Below, piece after piece: positions 6,269 through 14,867 of a stretch of DNA of 14,867 nucleotides. This DNA is from CAVSUR01 sp052143655 (lineage in GTDB: Bacteria; Actinomycetota; Actinomycetes; Streptosporangiales; Streptosporangiaceae). The first letter of the stretch is position 1. Each line of letters starts with the position of its first letter. The stretch covers positions 1 through 14,867 of the forward strand of contig JBKQSL010000001.1 in NCBI GenBank assembly GCA_052143655.1. Direction: 5' to 3'. The translations under genes and the position numbers were made by a program. Under the pieces are notes generated by a model. It had not been told where the DNA came from. It was given only the letters and a program-made list of their open reading frames with translations, and did no database searches.

Positions 6269-8463
6269 GCGCCGGAACGTCTGTGCCCCGGCCGCGCATG
6301 CCCGGAATGGACGATTCTGACTCCGCGCTGCTGACTGCGCTGCTGGCGCAGGCCCCGGTCGGGGTGGCCTTCATCGGCCCGGACCTGGCCTTCGGGCGGG
6401 TCAGCCCGATGATGGCCCAGCTCGGCGGCGAGCCGCCGGCGGAGCATCTCGGCCGCACGCCCGCTGACGTCTGGCCGGACGACCTGGCTGCCTGGGTGAC
6501 CGAGGCGGTGCAGCGGGTGCTGGCCAAGGGCGAGCCGGTGCTGCAGGCCGACTGGCCGGCTCACGTGCCGTCCCCGGCTGCGCCGCCCGGCGCGGCGAGC
6601 CCTCAGCCCGCGGGCACGGCCTGGGCGCCGTCGGCCGCGCAGGGCCGGCGCTGGTCGCTGTCGTGCTACCCGGCCCCGGGGCCGGACGGATCGCCGGCGG
6701 GCGCCGTGCTGCTCGCCGAGGACGTCACCGAGCTGCTCGGCTGGCGGGAGTCGGTGCGCCGCAGTGAGGAGCGTTACCGCTCGCTGGTGCAGGCCGGGGC
6801 TCAGGTGGTGTGGGTGACCACGCCGTCCGGCGAGACCACGGAGGACGCGCCGGAGTGGCGGTGGATCACCGGGCAGAGCGCCGAGGCCTACCGGGAAGGC
6901 GGCTGGCTGGCCGCGGTGCACCCGGAGGACGCCGAGCGGGTCGGCCGGGACTGGCAGGACTGCCTGGCGACCGGGAAGGTGTTCGACAGCCGGTACCGGG
7001 TCCGCACCAAGACCGGCTCTTACCGGCATTATGACGTGCGCGCGGTGCCGGTCGAGCGGGACGGCAAGATCATCGAGTGGATCGGCGCGTCCACCGATGT
7101 CACCGCCCAGCGCGAGGCCGAGGAGATGCGCGGCAGGCTGACCGAGCAGCTGTCGGCGGCGGCACTGCGCACGGCCCGACTGCAGCAGGCGACCTCGATG
7201 CTGGCCGAGGCGCTGACGGTGGACAAGGTAGTCGAGGTGATCACCGAGGTGGGCCGGTCGGCCATCGGCGCCGAGCGATCGGCGGTGGCGATGCTCGACG
7301 GCGAGCGGCTGCGGCTGCGCACGATCAACCCGTCCGGGCTGCCGGAGGGCCCGGGCGCCGCCAGCGGGGACATCCCGCTGGACACGCCGAGCGTGATGAC
7401 CGCCGCGATCACCGCGCGCCGCCCGCTGCTGCTGGAGAGCCCGGACGCGCTGCGCCGGTATTTCGAGGCCGAGGTTGACGTGGAACTGTTCCTGACGCAC
7501 AGCGACGAGCGGGCCTGGGTGGGCCTGCCGCTGCTGTCATCGGGCGCGGCGCTGGGCGCGCTGCGGTTCTCCTTCACCCGGCCGCGGATGATCACCGAGG
7601 AGGAACGGGTCTTCCTGGAGGCGCTGGCCGGCCAGTGCGCGATGGCCCTGGAGCGGGCCTCGCTGTTCGAGCGCGAGCACACCACGGCCGAGACGCTGCA
7701 GCGCAGCCTGCTGCCGGACCGGCTGCCCACGGTTCCCGGGATCGTGCTGGAGGCGCGGTACCTGCCGGTGACCAGGAACATGGAAATCGGCGGTGACTGG
7801 TACGACGCGTTCCGGCTGCCGGACGGCAAGCTGGCGGTCGCGGCAGGCGACGTGATGGGCAAGGGCCTGACCGCTGCGGCCGGGATGGGCCGGGTGCGCA
7901 ACGCGCTGCGCGCCCTGGCGCTGACCGATCCGCGGCCGGCGGCGGTGCTGGCCGGGCTGGACCGCCTGTTCACCGCCACCGAACTGGAAGAGCAGGTCAC
8001 GACCGTCGCGTACCTGGTGGTAGACCCGGAGACCGGCGAGGGCATGGCGGGCAACGCAGGGCATCTGCCGCCGCTGCTGCTGGGCTCGGGGCCGCCACGG
8101 CTGGACCAGACTGAGGCGGGCACGCCGCTGGGCTGGGCCAGCCCGCGCCAGCAGTACGCGTTCCGGCTGCCCCCTGGCAACACTGCGGTGCTCTACAGCG
8201 ATGGACTGGTGGAAAACCGCAGGCGCGGGCTGGATACAGGGCTGGACGAGCTGGTCTCGGTGGCCGCTCAGGCCAGCACGGAAGTGCTGGAAGATCCGGC
8301 CCAGCTGCTGGCTTACCTGGTTGACCGGATGCTGGCCGGGCACGAGCAGGATGACGACGTCACGGTCCTGGTCTTGCACATGCCGGATCGGGAGGCACCA
8401 GTCCGGCTGCCGCGCCCGGCCGGGCCGGTGCGGGCCGCGACCATGAGAAAGGGCACAGCATGA
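6256..8463 (+). CDS. PAS-PAS-GAF-PP2C (RsbU/SpoIIE-type) serine/threonine phosphatase
   Basis: A 735-residue soluble protein counted from GTG 6256; the true start may be ATT 6226 or GTG 6265. Residues about 22-160 form a first PAS domain with a Pro/Ala-rich insertion (104-127). Residues about 168-285 form a second PAS with PAC end (EERYRSLVQAGAQVVWV, then WIGASTDVTAQREAE). A short coiled linker is followed by a GAF domain (about 310-470). LQRSLLPDRLP (481-491) introduces the PP2C/SpoIIE catalytic domain (about 495-708). Metal-binding acidic motifs are complete: GGDWYDA (512-518), AGDVMGKG (530-537), GNAGHLPP (599-606), YSDGLVENR (647-655) and DDDVTVLVL (699-707). Such enzymes dephosphorylate anti-sigma-factor antagonists and so release an alternative sigma factor in response to a sensed signal. 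No HATPase anti-sigma domain is fused and no STAS partner lies in the window. The primary sigma factor gene downstream is probably transcribed separately, because a 297-base spacer intervenes. Confidence 0.9.
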   Translation: METVSAGTSVPRPRMPGMDDSDSALLTALLAQAPVGVAFIGPDLAFGRVSPMMAQLGGEPPAEHLGRTPADVWPDDLAAWVTEAVQRVLAKGEPVLQADWPAHVPSPAAPPGAASPQPAGTAWAPSAAQGRRWSLSCYPAPGPDGSPAGAVLLAEDVTELLGWRESVRRSEERYRSLVQAGAQVVWVTTPSGETTEDAPEWRWITGQSAEAYREGGWLAAVHPEDAERVGRDWQDCLATGKVFDSRYRVRTKTGSYRHYDVRAVPVERDGKIIEWIGASTDVTAQREAEEMRGRLTEQLSAAALRTARLQQATSMLAEALTVDKVVEVITEVGRSAIGAERSAVAMLDGERLRLRTINPSGLPEGPGAASGDIPLDTPSVMTAAITARRPLLLESPDALRRYFEAEVDVELFLTHSDERAWVGLPLLSSGAALGALRFSFTRPRMITEEERVFLEALAGQCAMALERASLFEREHTTAETLQRSLLPDRLPTVPGIVLEARYLPVTRNMEIGGDWYDAFRLPDGKLAVAAGDVMGKGLTAAAGMGRVRNALRALALTDPRPAAVLAGLDRLFTATELEEQVTTVAYLVVDPETGEGMAGNAGHLPPLLLGSGPPRLDQTEAGTPLGWASPRQQYAFRLPPGNTAVLYSDGLVENRRRGLDTGLDELVSVAAQASTEVLEDPAQLLAYLVDRMLAGHEQDDDVTVLVLHMPDREAPVRLPRPAGPVRAATMRKGTA

Positions 8464-8482
8464 CGGATGCGGGTACGATTCT

Positions 8483-8507
8483 CCGGCATGCGGGCGCGCA
8501 TGCGCGG
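8483..8507 (+). terminator. Weak hairpin after the phosphatase stop codon
   Basis: CCGGCATGC (8483-8491) pairs with GCATGCGCGG (8498-8507) across a six-base loop, with one bulged base. It starts 20 bases after the phosphatase stop codon and could end that transcript. There is no T-tract and the stem is short, so confidence is low. Confidence 0.3.
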
Positions 8508-8520
8508 TCAATCTCCCGGC

Positions 8521-8551
8521 TGGGACCCGCAGCGGTACTGGGAACCCGCAG
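8521..8551 (+). repeat. Imperfect direct repeat upstream of sigA
   Basis: TGGGACCCGCAG (8521-8532) recurs as TGGGAACCCGCAG (8539-8551), with one inserted A and start points 18 bases apart. The second copy contains the GGGAAC of the proposed ECF promoter, so the pair may be duplicate sigma or regulator sites, or chance. Confidence 0.4.
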
Positions 8552-8566
8552 AGTCCGCCTAAGGTG
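8540..8566 (+). promoter_or_regulatory. Possible SigR-like ECF sigma promoter for sigA
   Basis: GGGAAC (8540-8545) is followed after 18 bases by GTG (8564-8566). This resembles the disulphide-stress SigR promoter pattern, GGGAAT, 18 bases, then GTT. In Streptomyces one of the hrdB promoters is reported to be SigR-dependent, which makes the position meaningful. The match is incomplete at both elements. Confidence 0.3.
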
Positions 8567-8760
8567 GTGGAGGGAGCGAAGCTCGGCATGCAGCCCGGTG
8601 CTGGGGGAGCCCCGCTGCCAGCGCGGCCAGCGGACTCGGTCCCGCACGGTAAGGTCCATTTCTCGGCGGCCCGCGCCGCCGAGGTGCCCGTGACGTCCGC
8701 CAGCCCGGTCGGCTGGCCCCTGGCCGCGGTCCAGCGGCCCGGTGCTCAGCGAAGGAAGGG

Positions 8761-10332
<1,572 letters not shown>

Positions 10333-10483
10333 GCTTCACCCGGCGGCAATGGCTACGGCAACGGCTTTAAGCACATTCCGGCAGATTCGTGATCTGTGCC
10401 CGCGCTGAACCGCAGCTGACAGCCGAGCCGGCCGCCGGCGGGCTTCGGGAGCCGGAGATCACGGGACCCCGCCGTGCAGATGC

Positions 10484-10517
10484 CAGGCGGCCCGGACTGG
10501 GTAGTCCGGGCCGCCTG
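10484..10517. terminator. Strong bidirectional hairpin terminator between sigA and the zinc-ribbon gene
   Basis: CAGGCGGCCCGGACT (10484-10498) and its exact complement (10503-10517) form a perfect 15-bp stem closed by a four-base GGGT loop. It lies downstream of sigA on the plus strand and 12 bases beyond the stop codon of the minus-strand small gene, so it can serve both convergent transcripts. Confidence 0.85.
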
Positions 10518-10529
10518 CTGTATGTCCGC

Positions 10530-10751
10530 TCAGCGGGCGTCTGAGCCCGGTCGGGCCGACAGGCGCTCCGTCTCATCCTGAATCGTGACAGCGACCTTCG
10601 CCAGCGCGTCCGCGTGCTGGCGGTTGTGGTGGGCGCAGAACAGCAATTCGCCCGAACCCGGCAGCACTACGCGCACGTATGCGGGAGCGCCGCACCGGTC
10701 ACACAAGTCGCTGGCTTTGAGCGGCTTCGTTGGGGCCATAACTCCGGTCAT
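10530..10751 (-). CDS. Small zinc-ribbon-like protein (DUF7455 type)
   Basis: The 73-residue protein starts at ATG 10751, placed four bases after GGAGG; the in-frame ATG at 10739 is too far from that site. The core is DLCDRCGAPAYVRVVLPGSG, then ELLFCAHHNRQH, giving CxxC (17-20) and CxHH (39-42) pairs that could hold one zinc ion. It ends with a helix and a TIQDETERL tail. Small proteins of this pattern, annotated DUF7455, are common in actinobacteria beside the primary sigma factor gene; their function is not established as far as I know. It is convergent with sigA and divergent from parE. A role connected with transcription is suggested only by position. Confidence 0.87.
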   Translation of the reverse strand: MTGVMAPTKPLKASDLCDRCGAPAYVRVVLPGSGELLFCAHHNRQHADALAKVAVTIQDETERLSARPGSDAR

Positions 10752-11055
10752 GTCGCCTCCCTCGCCTCGGGCCGTCCGGCGGCGCTGCCGTCGACCTGCA
10801 ACCTGTGTTTGTCCTTCACCGCATCACAACACCTTGCCAGGTTCCTGTCATCCCATGCCGGCGTGGCGTCCGCCATCAGCGAACAGCCGTTTAGCGTTAC
10901 GTAGTCGAGACTTAACACGGTGTGACAAGCGGCACGTTGCCCCAGCTCGCCTGGTATGCCAGCGGCGTGGTGGAACCTGGCTGTCCGTGCCTGCCGCTAG
11001 TCTGCGTGCAGAGTTATTTCCGCCACAGACCGCCAGATTCTCTGGGAGAGCATGC
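10752..11055. other. Divergent promoter region between the zinc-ribbon gene and parE
   Basis: The spacer contains the GGAGG of the leftward gene (just above 10752) and the GGGAGAG of parE (just before 11056). The segment 10880-10930 is AT-richer than its surroundings and probably holds promoter elements. On the minus strand TTGTCA (complement of 10922-10927) resembles a -35, but I cannot pair it convincingly with a -10. The parE reading frame stays open leftward to 10585, but the extra residues resemble no topoisomerase sequence and overlap the zinc-ribbon gene, so they are not coding. Confidence 0.5.
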
Positions 11056-13266
11056 GTGACCGCCCTGACCGCAGCATCGGTACCCGCCGCGCCGCCGTCC
11101 GCGGCCCCGGGTGACGGCTACACCGCGCGGCACCTGACGGTCCTGGAAGGCCTGGAGGCGGTGCGCAAGCGGCCGGGCATGTACATCGGCTCGACCGACG
11201 GCCGCGGGCTGCTGCACTGCCTGTGGGAGATCTTCGACAACGCCGTGGACGAGGCGCTGGGCGGGCACTGCACCCGGATCGAGGTCGTCCTGCACGCCGA
11301 CCACTCCGCCGAGGTTCGCGACAACGGCCGCGGCATCCCGGTGGACGTGGAGCCGAAGACCGGGCTGACCGGCGTCGAGCTGGTGATGACCCGGCTGCAC
11401 GCGGGCGGCAAGTTCGGCGGCGGCTCCTACACCGCCTCGGGCGGCCTGCACGGCGTGGGGGCGTCGGTCGTGAACGCCCTGTCCGGGCGGTTGGACGTCG
11501 AGGTTGACCGGCACGGCGGCCAGTGGGCGGCCAGTTTCCGCCGGGGCGTCGCCGGGGTGTTCTCCGGCCCAGGCCCCGAGGCGGATTTCGAGCCCGGGGC
11601 GGGGCTGCGCAAGCTCCGCCGGGTGGCCAAGACGCTGACCGGCACCCGGATCCGGTTCTGGCCGGACCGGCAGGTGTTCGTGCCGGGCGCGGAGTGGAGC
11701 TTCGACGCCCTGGCCCAGCGCGCCAGGCAGACCGCCTACCTGGTGCCGGGCCTGGCTATCCGGGTGGCGGACGACCGGCCCGAGCGGCCGCGGTCCGCCC
11801 TGCTGACTGCCGCGGCGGACGGCGCCGACGAGGACGCGGCAGCGCCCGGGCCCGCCGTCCTGGTCCCGGCCCATCCGGCGGCCGACGCCAGGCTGCGCGA
11901 GGCGGAGTACCGGTTCGCCGGCGGCATCAGCGAGTTCTGCGCGCACCTGTCGGCGGGCACCCCGGTGACCGAGGTGATCCGGCTGACCGGGTCGGGGACC
12001 TTCACCGAGACCGTGCCGGTGCTCGACGACCTCGGCCACCTGACCCCGACCGAGGTCGAGCGCACCCTGGACGTGGACGTCGCGCTGCGCTGGGACGGCG
12101 GGTACGACACCGTGACCCGGTCGTTCGTCAACGTGATCGCCACGCCGAAGGGCGGCACGCACGTCGGCGGCTTCGAGCGGGCCCTGGTGCGGACGGTGAA
12201 CGAGCAGCTGCGCGCGGCCCGCCTGCTGCGCAATGGCGACGAGCCGGTCACCAAGGAGGACGTGCTCGAGGGGCTGACCGCGGTGGTGGCGGTGCGGCTG
12301 CCCGAGCCGCAGTTCGAGGGCCAGACCAAGGAAGTGCTCGGCACGCCCGCCGCGTCCAAGATCGTCGGCCAGGTCGTATCGGCCGAGCTGCGCAACTTCC
12401 TGGAAGGCCGGGTGCGCGGCAGCAAGCAGCAGGCACGCGCAGTGCTGGACAAGGTCGTGGCAGCCGCCAGGACCCGGATCGCCGCCCGGGAGCACCGGGA
12501 GAACCAGCGGCGCAAGTCGGCGCTCGCCACCTCGGCGCTGCCGGCCAAGCTGGTCGACTGCCGGTCGGCGGATGACCGCAGCGAGCTGTTCATCGTGGAG
12601 GGCGACTCGGCGCTCGGCACCGCCAAGCTGGCCCGGGACTCCGAGTTCCAGGCCCTGCTGCCGATCCGGGGCAAGATCCTCAACGTGCAGAAGGCCTCCC
12701 TGGCCGACATGCTCAAGAACGCCGAGTGCGCGGCGATCATCCAGGTCATCGGGGCGGGCTCGGGCAGCGCATTCGACCTGGACTCGGCCCGCTACCAGCG
12801 GGTGATCTTCATGGCGGACGCGGATGTGGACGGCGCGCACATCCGCACCCTGCTGCTCACGCTGTTTCACCGGTACATGCGCCCGATCGTGGCGGCCGGA
12901 CGGGTGTTCGCGGCGGTGCCGCCGCTGCACCGGGTCGAGCTGATCAACCCGCGCAAGGGCCAGCAGAAGTACATCTACACCTACTCCGACGCCGAGCTGC
13001 ATCGCACGCTGCTGGAGCTGGAGCGCAAGGGCCAGCGCTGGAAAGAGCCGCCGCAGCGGTACAAGGGGCTCGGCGAGATGGATGCCGCCCAGCTGGCGGA
13101 GACCACCATGGATCCGCGGCAGCGGACCCTGCGCCGGATCCGGATCGAGGACGCGACCGCGGCGCAGGAGATGTTCAGCCTGCTGATGGGCACCGAGGTG
13201 GCGCCGCGCCGGGACTTCATCACCGCCGGTGCCGCCGAGCTCGACCCGGCCCGCATCGACGCGTGA
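11056..13266 (+). CDS. parE: DNA topoisomerase IV subunit B (type IIA, GyrB/ParE family)
   Basis: The 736-residue ATPase subunit pairs with ParC to decatenate and relax DNA. GTG 11056 is chosen because GGGAGAG lies five bases upstream and the family N-terminus begins there. The GHKL ATPase domain (about 21-245) shows YTARHLTVLEGLEAVRKRPG, then MYIGSTD, WEIFDNAVDEALGG (57-70; Glu58, Asn62 and Asp65 in ATP-site positions), DNGRGIP (89-95) and GGLHGVGASVVNAL (129-142). A transducer domain (about 280-445) includes RSFVNVIATPKGGTHVGGFE. The TOPRIM domain has EGDSA (515-519) and MADADVDGAHIRT (586-598), followed by QRYKGLGEMDAAQL (667-680). The SxDGRGLxHCLWEI segment and the location beside sigA favour ParE over the chromosomal-origin GyrB. 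Residues 245-280 are an Ala/Asp-rich variable loop. The parC gene lies about 1 kb downstream on the opposite strand. Confidence 0.93.
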   Translation: MTALTAASVPAAPPSAAPGDGYTARHLTVLEGLEAVRKRPGMYIGSTDGRGLLHCLWEIFDNAVDEALGGHCTRIEVVLHADHSAEVRDNGRGIPVDVEPKTGLTGVELVMTRLHAGGKFGGGSYTASGGLHGVGASVVNALSGRLDVEVDRHGGQWAASFRRGVAGVFSGPGPEADFEPGAGLRKLRRVAKTLTGTRIRFWPDRQVFVPGAEWSFDALAQRARQTAYLVPGLAIRVADDRPERPRSALLTAAADGADEDAAAPGPAVLVPAHPAADARLREAEYRFAGGISEFCAHLSAGTPVTEVIRLTGSGTFTETVPVLDDLGHLTPTEVERTLDVDVALRWDGGYDTVTRSFVNVIATPKGGTHVGGFERALVRTVNEQLRAARLLRNGDEPVTKEDVLEGLTAVVAVRLPEPQFEGQTKEVLGTPAASKIVGQVVSAELRNFLEGRVRGSKQQARAVLDKVVAAARTRIAAREHRENQRRKSALATSALPAKLVDCRSADDRSELFIVEGDSALGTAKLARDSEFQALLPIRGKILNVQKASLADMLKNAECAAIIQVIGAGSGSAFDLDSARYQRVIFMADADVDGAHIRTLLLTLFHRYMRPIVAAGRVFAAVPPLHRVELINPRKGQQKYIYTYSDAELHRTLLELERKGQRWKEPPQRYKGLGEMDAAQLAETTMDPRQRTLRRIRIEDATAAQEMFSLLMGTEVAPRRDFITAGAAELDPARIDA

Positions 13267-13280
13267 TCGCTGCCGGCGGT

Positions 13281-13322
13281 CCGGCCACTCCGCGGTGGTC
13301 GCCGGCGCCGCGGAGTGGCCGG
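13281..13322. terminator. Strong bidirectional hairpin terminator after parE
   Basis: CCGGCCACTCCGCGG (13281-13295) and its exact complement (13308-13322) form a perfect 15-bp stem with a 12-base loop. It begins 14 bases after the parE stop codon and ends four bases before the stop codon of the convergent small gene, so it can terminate both. Confidence 0.82.
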
Positions 13323-13326
13323 TGTG

Positions 13327-13560
13327 CTAGCCGCTCTTGCTCGGGCAGTGATGCGTGCCCGACCGGTACGGTGCGGCTGACCCCGCCGACGACGAGGCCG
13401 ACGGAGACGACTTCGCCGCCGCGGTTGAGGCGCGGACGTGGTGCGTCGCGGTGCTACCGGTCGACGCCACGGCCACGCCTGCCGCTCCGGCGCCGAGACC
13501 GGCTGCGAGCACACCGGTAATCACCAGGCGCCGGAGCCGGCCACTGCTGGTGGCTGTCAC
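13327..13560 (-). CDS. Small secreted or membrane-anchored Ser/Ala-rich protein
   Basis: This is a 77-residue protein. GTG 13560 is chosen because AAAGGAGG sits six bases upstream, one of the best ribosome binding sites in the window; a longer in-frame ATG at 13623 lacks one and would bury the signal. The N-terminus has basic residues (GRLRRL), then a hydrophobic Ala/Gly/Val segment (about 11-30) ending near VAVAS. It is therefore a Sec signal peptide or a single anchor. The rest is Ser/Ala/Thr-rich, without a recognisable domain, and ends GTHHCPSKSG. The two His and single Cys near the end are notable but not enough to propose metal binding. No family is recognised. The clear translation signal and the shared terminator argue that it is real. 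Confidence 0.6.
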   Translation of the reverse strand: MTATSSGRLRRLVITGVLAAGLGAGAAGVAVASTGSTATHHVRASTAAAKSSPSASSSAGSAAPYRSGTHHCPSKSG

Positions 13561-13739
13561 AGGCTTCCTCCTTTCTGCTGGCGAATCCTGCGGCCGGCCG
13601 GTCTGGCCAGCCAGGGTCAGCATGCGCGGGCCAGCCGCCGCGCACCCGAGCGGATGCTCTGCGCTTCCTCAGAGCGGCTCTGGCTCACCGTGGTGCCGGC
13701 GGCCGGGCGGGCCGGGGCCTGCTGCCGGGGCTGCCGGGC

Positions 13740-14192
13740 TCAGATCAGCGCGGAGCTGAAGAACAACGGGGCCATCGCGAGCGCCACCCACGCGGCGACG
13801 GCGACGGCGGCCGCCAGCAGCCAGGCGGGCAGCCGCCGCAGCAGCGGCACCGCGACGATCACCAGCGCCTCGGCCCGGTAGAGGCTCAGCTTGCCGCCGC
13901 CCGCATAGGGGATCAGCCACTCGGCCGCGGCGGTGACGGCCAGCACGATCTCCGCGGCGGCCGGCCGCCGCGGCAGGTCGGCCGCGAAGCTGACCAGCGC
14001 GAGCGCGAGCAGTGCGGCCACCAGCAACGCCTGCTCGGCGACGGCCCGGCGGGCCGCCTGCGCGGGCAGCGGCGCGAAGGCCCTGAAGCGGGCGATGATC
14101 ATGTTCAGCGGGTTGTGCGTCCCGACGCCGTACTCGATCCGCTCGGTGCTGAAGTAGGCATCCCAGTACCCACCTGCCCATGCTGCGGCGCC
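13740..14192 (-). pseudogene. C-terminal remnant of a polytopic membrane protein (glycosyltransferase-like)
   Basis: The open frame from 14192 to the TGA at 13740-13742 encodes 150 residues but has no start codon near its beginning, only a TGA at 14195-14193. It opens GGYWDAYFSTERIEYGVGTH followed by NPLN, which looks like a conserved internal segment. Three or four hydrophobic segments follow, including EQALLVAALLALALVSFAAD and AWLLAAAVAVAAWVALAMAP. The KLSLYRAEAL motif sits between membrane segments. The layout resembles the C-terminal third of actinobacterial PIG-V/mannosyltransferase-like membrane proteins, but this is a loose impression. Only about 55 bases separate it from the parC stop codon, so the N-terminal part is missing, not displaced. 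Translation from the internal ATG at 14102 would give 120 residues, but no ribosome binding site is evident. An overlapping 181-codon frame (from 14214) is Arg-rich and looks like a shadow. Confidence 0.55.
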
Positions 14193-14247
14193 TCAGCGGC
14201 CGCCTGAGCCGCATAGGAGGGCTATTGGGGCAGGCGTGGGCAAGTCA

Positions 14248-14867
14248 TTAACCGGTCGCGGTACCGCCCACGGCGGCCAGCGGATGCCGGACGCGCTCGC
14301 CCGAGCCGTCCCGGCGGCCGGTGTCCGGCGGCAGGTCCACCGGAGTGCCCGCGGCCGTCGCCCCGCGGGCTGGCCCCGGCCCGGCCCAGGCCAGCACCAG
14401 CGCGTCCTCGCCCTTCAGGAACCGGTGGCAGCGCACGCCGCCGGTCGCCCGGCCCTTGGCCGGGTACTCGTCGTACCGGGCGACCTTGACCGTGGCGGCC
14501 GCGGTGCCCGGCAGCGCGCTCGCGTTCCCGGCCACCGTGACGACGACCAGGCCGCCCGCGCTGCCTGCTGGATCGACGGCGCCGCCCGGGTCCGCCCCGC
14601 CAGCCGGATCGACGGCACCGAACCAGGTCACCGACGCGCCTGCGGCCAGCCGGATCCCGGCCATCCCGCCGGCCGCCCGGCCCTGTGGCCGGACCAGCGC
14701 GGCGCTGAACCGCAGCAGCTGCGCGTCGCTGGTGATGAGCACCAGGTCCTCGTCCTCGCTGCGCAGCTGCACCGCGCCGACGACCCGGTCGCCGTCCTTC
14801 AGGGCGATGACCTCGAAGTCGGTGGCCTGCTGCGGATAGTCCGGGCTGACCCGCTTGACTACCCCGG
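14248..14867 (-). CDS. parC: DNA topoisomerase IV subunit A, C-terminal 205 residues
   Basis: The 5' part lies beyond the right edge, so the catalytic tyrosine and breakage-reunion domain are not visible. What remains is the C-terminal beta-pinwheel domain, which wraps DNA. Recognisable stretches are VKRVSPDYPQQATDFEVIAL, then AVQLRSEDEDLVLITSDAQ, LLRFSAALVRPQGRAAGGMA and PAKGRATGGVRCHRFLKGED. The RPQGRxxGG and KGRxxGG repeats are typical of the GyrA/ParC blades. The TAA at 14250-14248 ends the gene. A proline-glycine insertion with a duplicated AVDPAG motif lies between two blades. The gene is convergent with parE, with two minor minus-strand loci between. With ParE it would form the topoisomerase IV heterotetramer. 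GyrA is the alternative, but the nearby ParE-type subunit and the sigA context favour ParC. Confidence 0.88.
   Translation of the reverse strand, partial: GVVKRVSPDYPQQATDFEVIALKDGDRVVGAVQLRSEDEDLVLITSDAQLLRFSAALVRPQGRAAGGMAGIRLAAGASVTWFGAVDPAGGADPGGAVDPAGSAGGLVVVTVAGNASALPGTAAATVKVARYDEYPAKGRATGGVRCHRFLKGEDALVLAWAGPGPARGATAAGTPVDLPPDTGRRDGSGERVRHPLAAVGGTATG

Larger units (their letters stand above)
8464..8760 (+). other. Upstream region of the primary sigma factor gene
   Basis: This 297-base region lies between two plus-strand genes. A 77-codon open frame begins in an ATGA overlap with the phosphatase stop (8460), but it is Arg-rich, lacks recognisable features and looks like a shadow. The region holds a small hairpin just after the phosphatase, a near-repeat at 8521-8551 and a possible ECF-type promoter at 8540-8566. 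Two TAAGGT hexamers (8560-8565 and 8650-8655) fit TANNNT but have no clear -35 partner. The length and signals suggest separate, probably multiple, promoters for sigA. Confidence 0.5.

Noticed and set aside
6040..7500. 486-codon minus-strand open frame, plus further frames at 7029-8183 and 7537-8589
   Set aside because: All are antisense to the PAS-GAF-PP2C gene and show Arg/Ser/Pro-rich shadow composition.
8460..8693. 77-codon frame starting in an ATGA overlap with the phosphatase stop
   Set aside because: The overlap is tempting for coupling, but the product is Arg/Ser/Pro-rich with no features and runs through the sigA promoter region.
10585..11055. Extension of the parE reading frame leftward by 157 codons
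   Set aside because: The extra residues are not topoisomerase-like and overlap the zinc-ribbon gene and its promoter. A good ribosome binding site and the family N-terminus are at GTG 11056.
11014..13002. Long 662-codon open frame on the minus strand
   Set aside because: It is antisense to parE; its His/Gly/Arg/Leu-rich composition is typical of high-GC shadow frames and it has no domain motifs.
13669..14214. 181-codon minus-strand frame over the membrane-protein remnant
   Set aside because: Arg/Ala/Gly-rich; the membrane segments and conserved-looking motif are in the neighbouring frame, and no Shine-Dalgarno precedes its ATG.

Overview
The window is very GC-rich. It uses GTG starts freely and carries the primary sigma factor beside a topoisomerase IV subunit B gene and the end of its subunit A partner. 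That arrangement points to a filamentous or soil actinomycete; genus cannot be fixed from the sequence. The sigA/hrdB - small zinc-ribbon gene - parE - parC neighbourhood resembles the hrdB region known from Streptomyces, so the right half reads as core chromosome. The left half is accessory or lineage-specific.

Left edge (1-462): the first codons of an S9-family (prolyl-oligopeptidase-like) peptidase on the minus strand. Immediately upstream is a frameshifted and truncated fragment resembling the N-terminus of an ATP-grasp protein. Then come a strong terminator hairpin and a secreted two-domain SH3-like protein with a His/Arg-rich linker (463-1260, minus). A 400-base divergent spacer leads to a large membrane-anchored protein with two CbbX/SpoVK/EccA-type AAA+ modules (1663-4164, plus). 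It converges, with only four bases between stop codons, on a 560-residue protein of unknown function (4169-5851, minus). These two genes are the least explained part of the window.

Middle (5852-8463): a divergent promoter region, then a PAS-PAS-GAF-PP2C (RsbU/SpoIIE-type) phosphatase whose start region is unusual. Its strong Shine-Dalgarno faces an ATT codon in frame and a TTG codon that would open a 13-residue leader peptide ending in a GTGA overlap. It probably feeds a partner-switching pathway that controls a sigma factor.

Right half (8761-14867): the primary sigma factor with a very acidic N-terminal region, preceded by a possible SigR-like (redox ECF sigma) promoter. After it come a bidirectional terminator, a small DUF7455-like zinc-ribbon protein (minus), ParE (plus), another long bidirectional terminator and a small secreted Ser/Ala-rich protein (minus). 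Last are a 150-codon C-terminal remnant of a polytopic membrane protein (minus) and the C-terminal domain of ParC (minus, running off the window). ParE and ParC together would form topoisomerase IV, which decatenates replicated chromosomes.

No tRNA, rRNA, CRISPR array, insertion sequence or phage gene was recognised. All family assignments are from reading motifs, with no database search.
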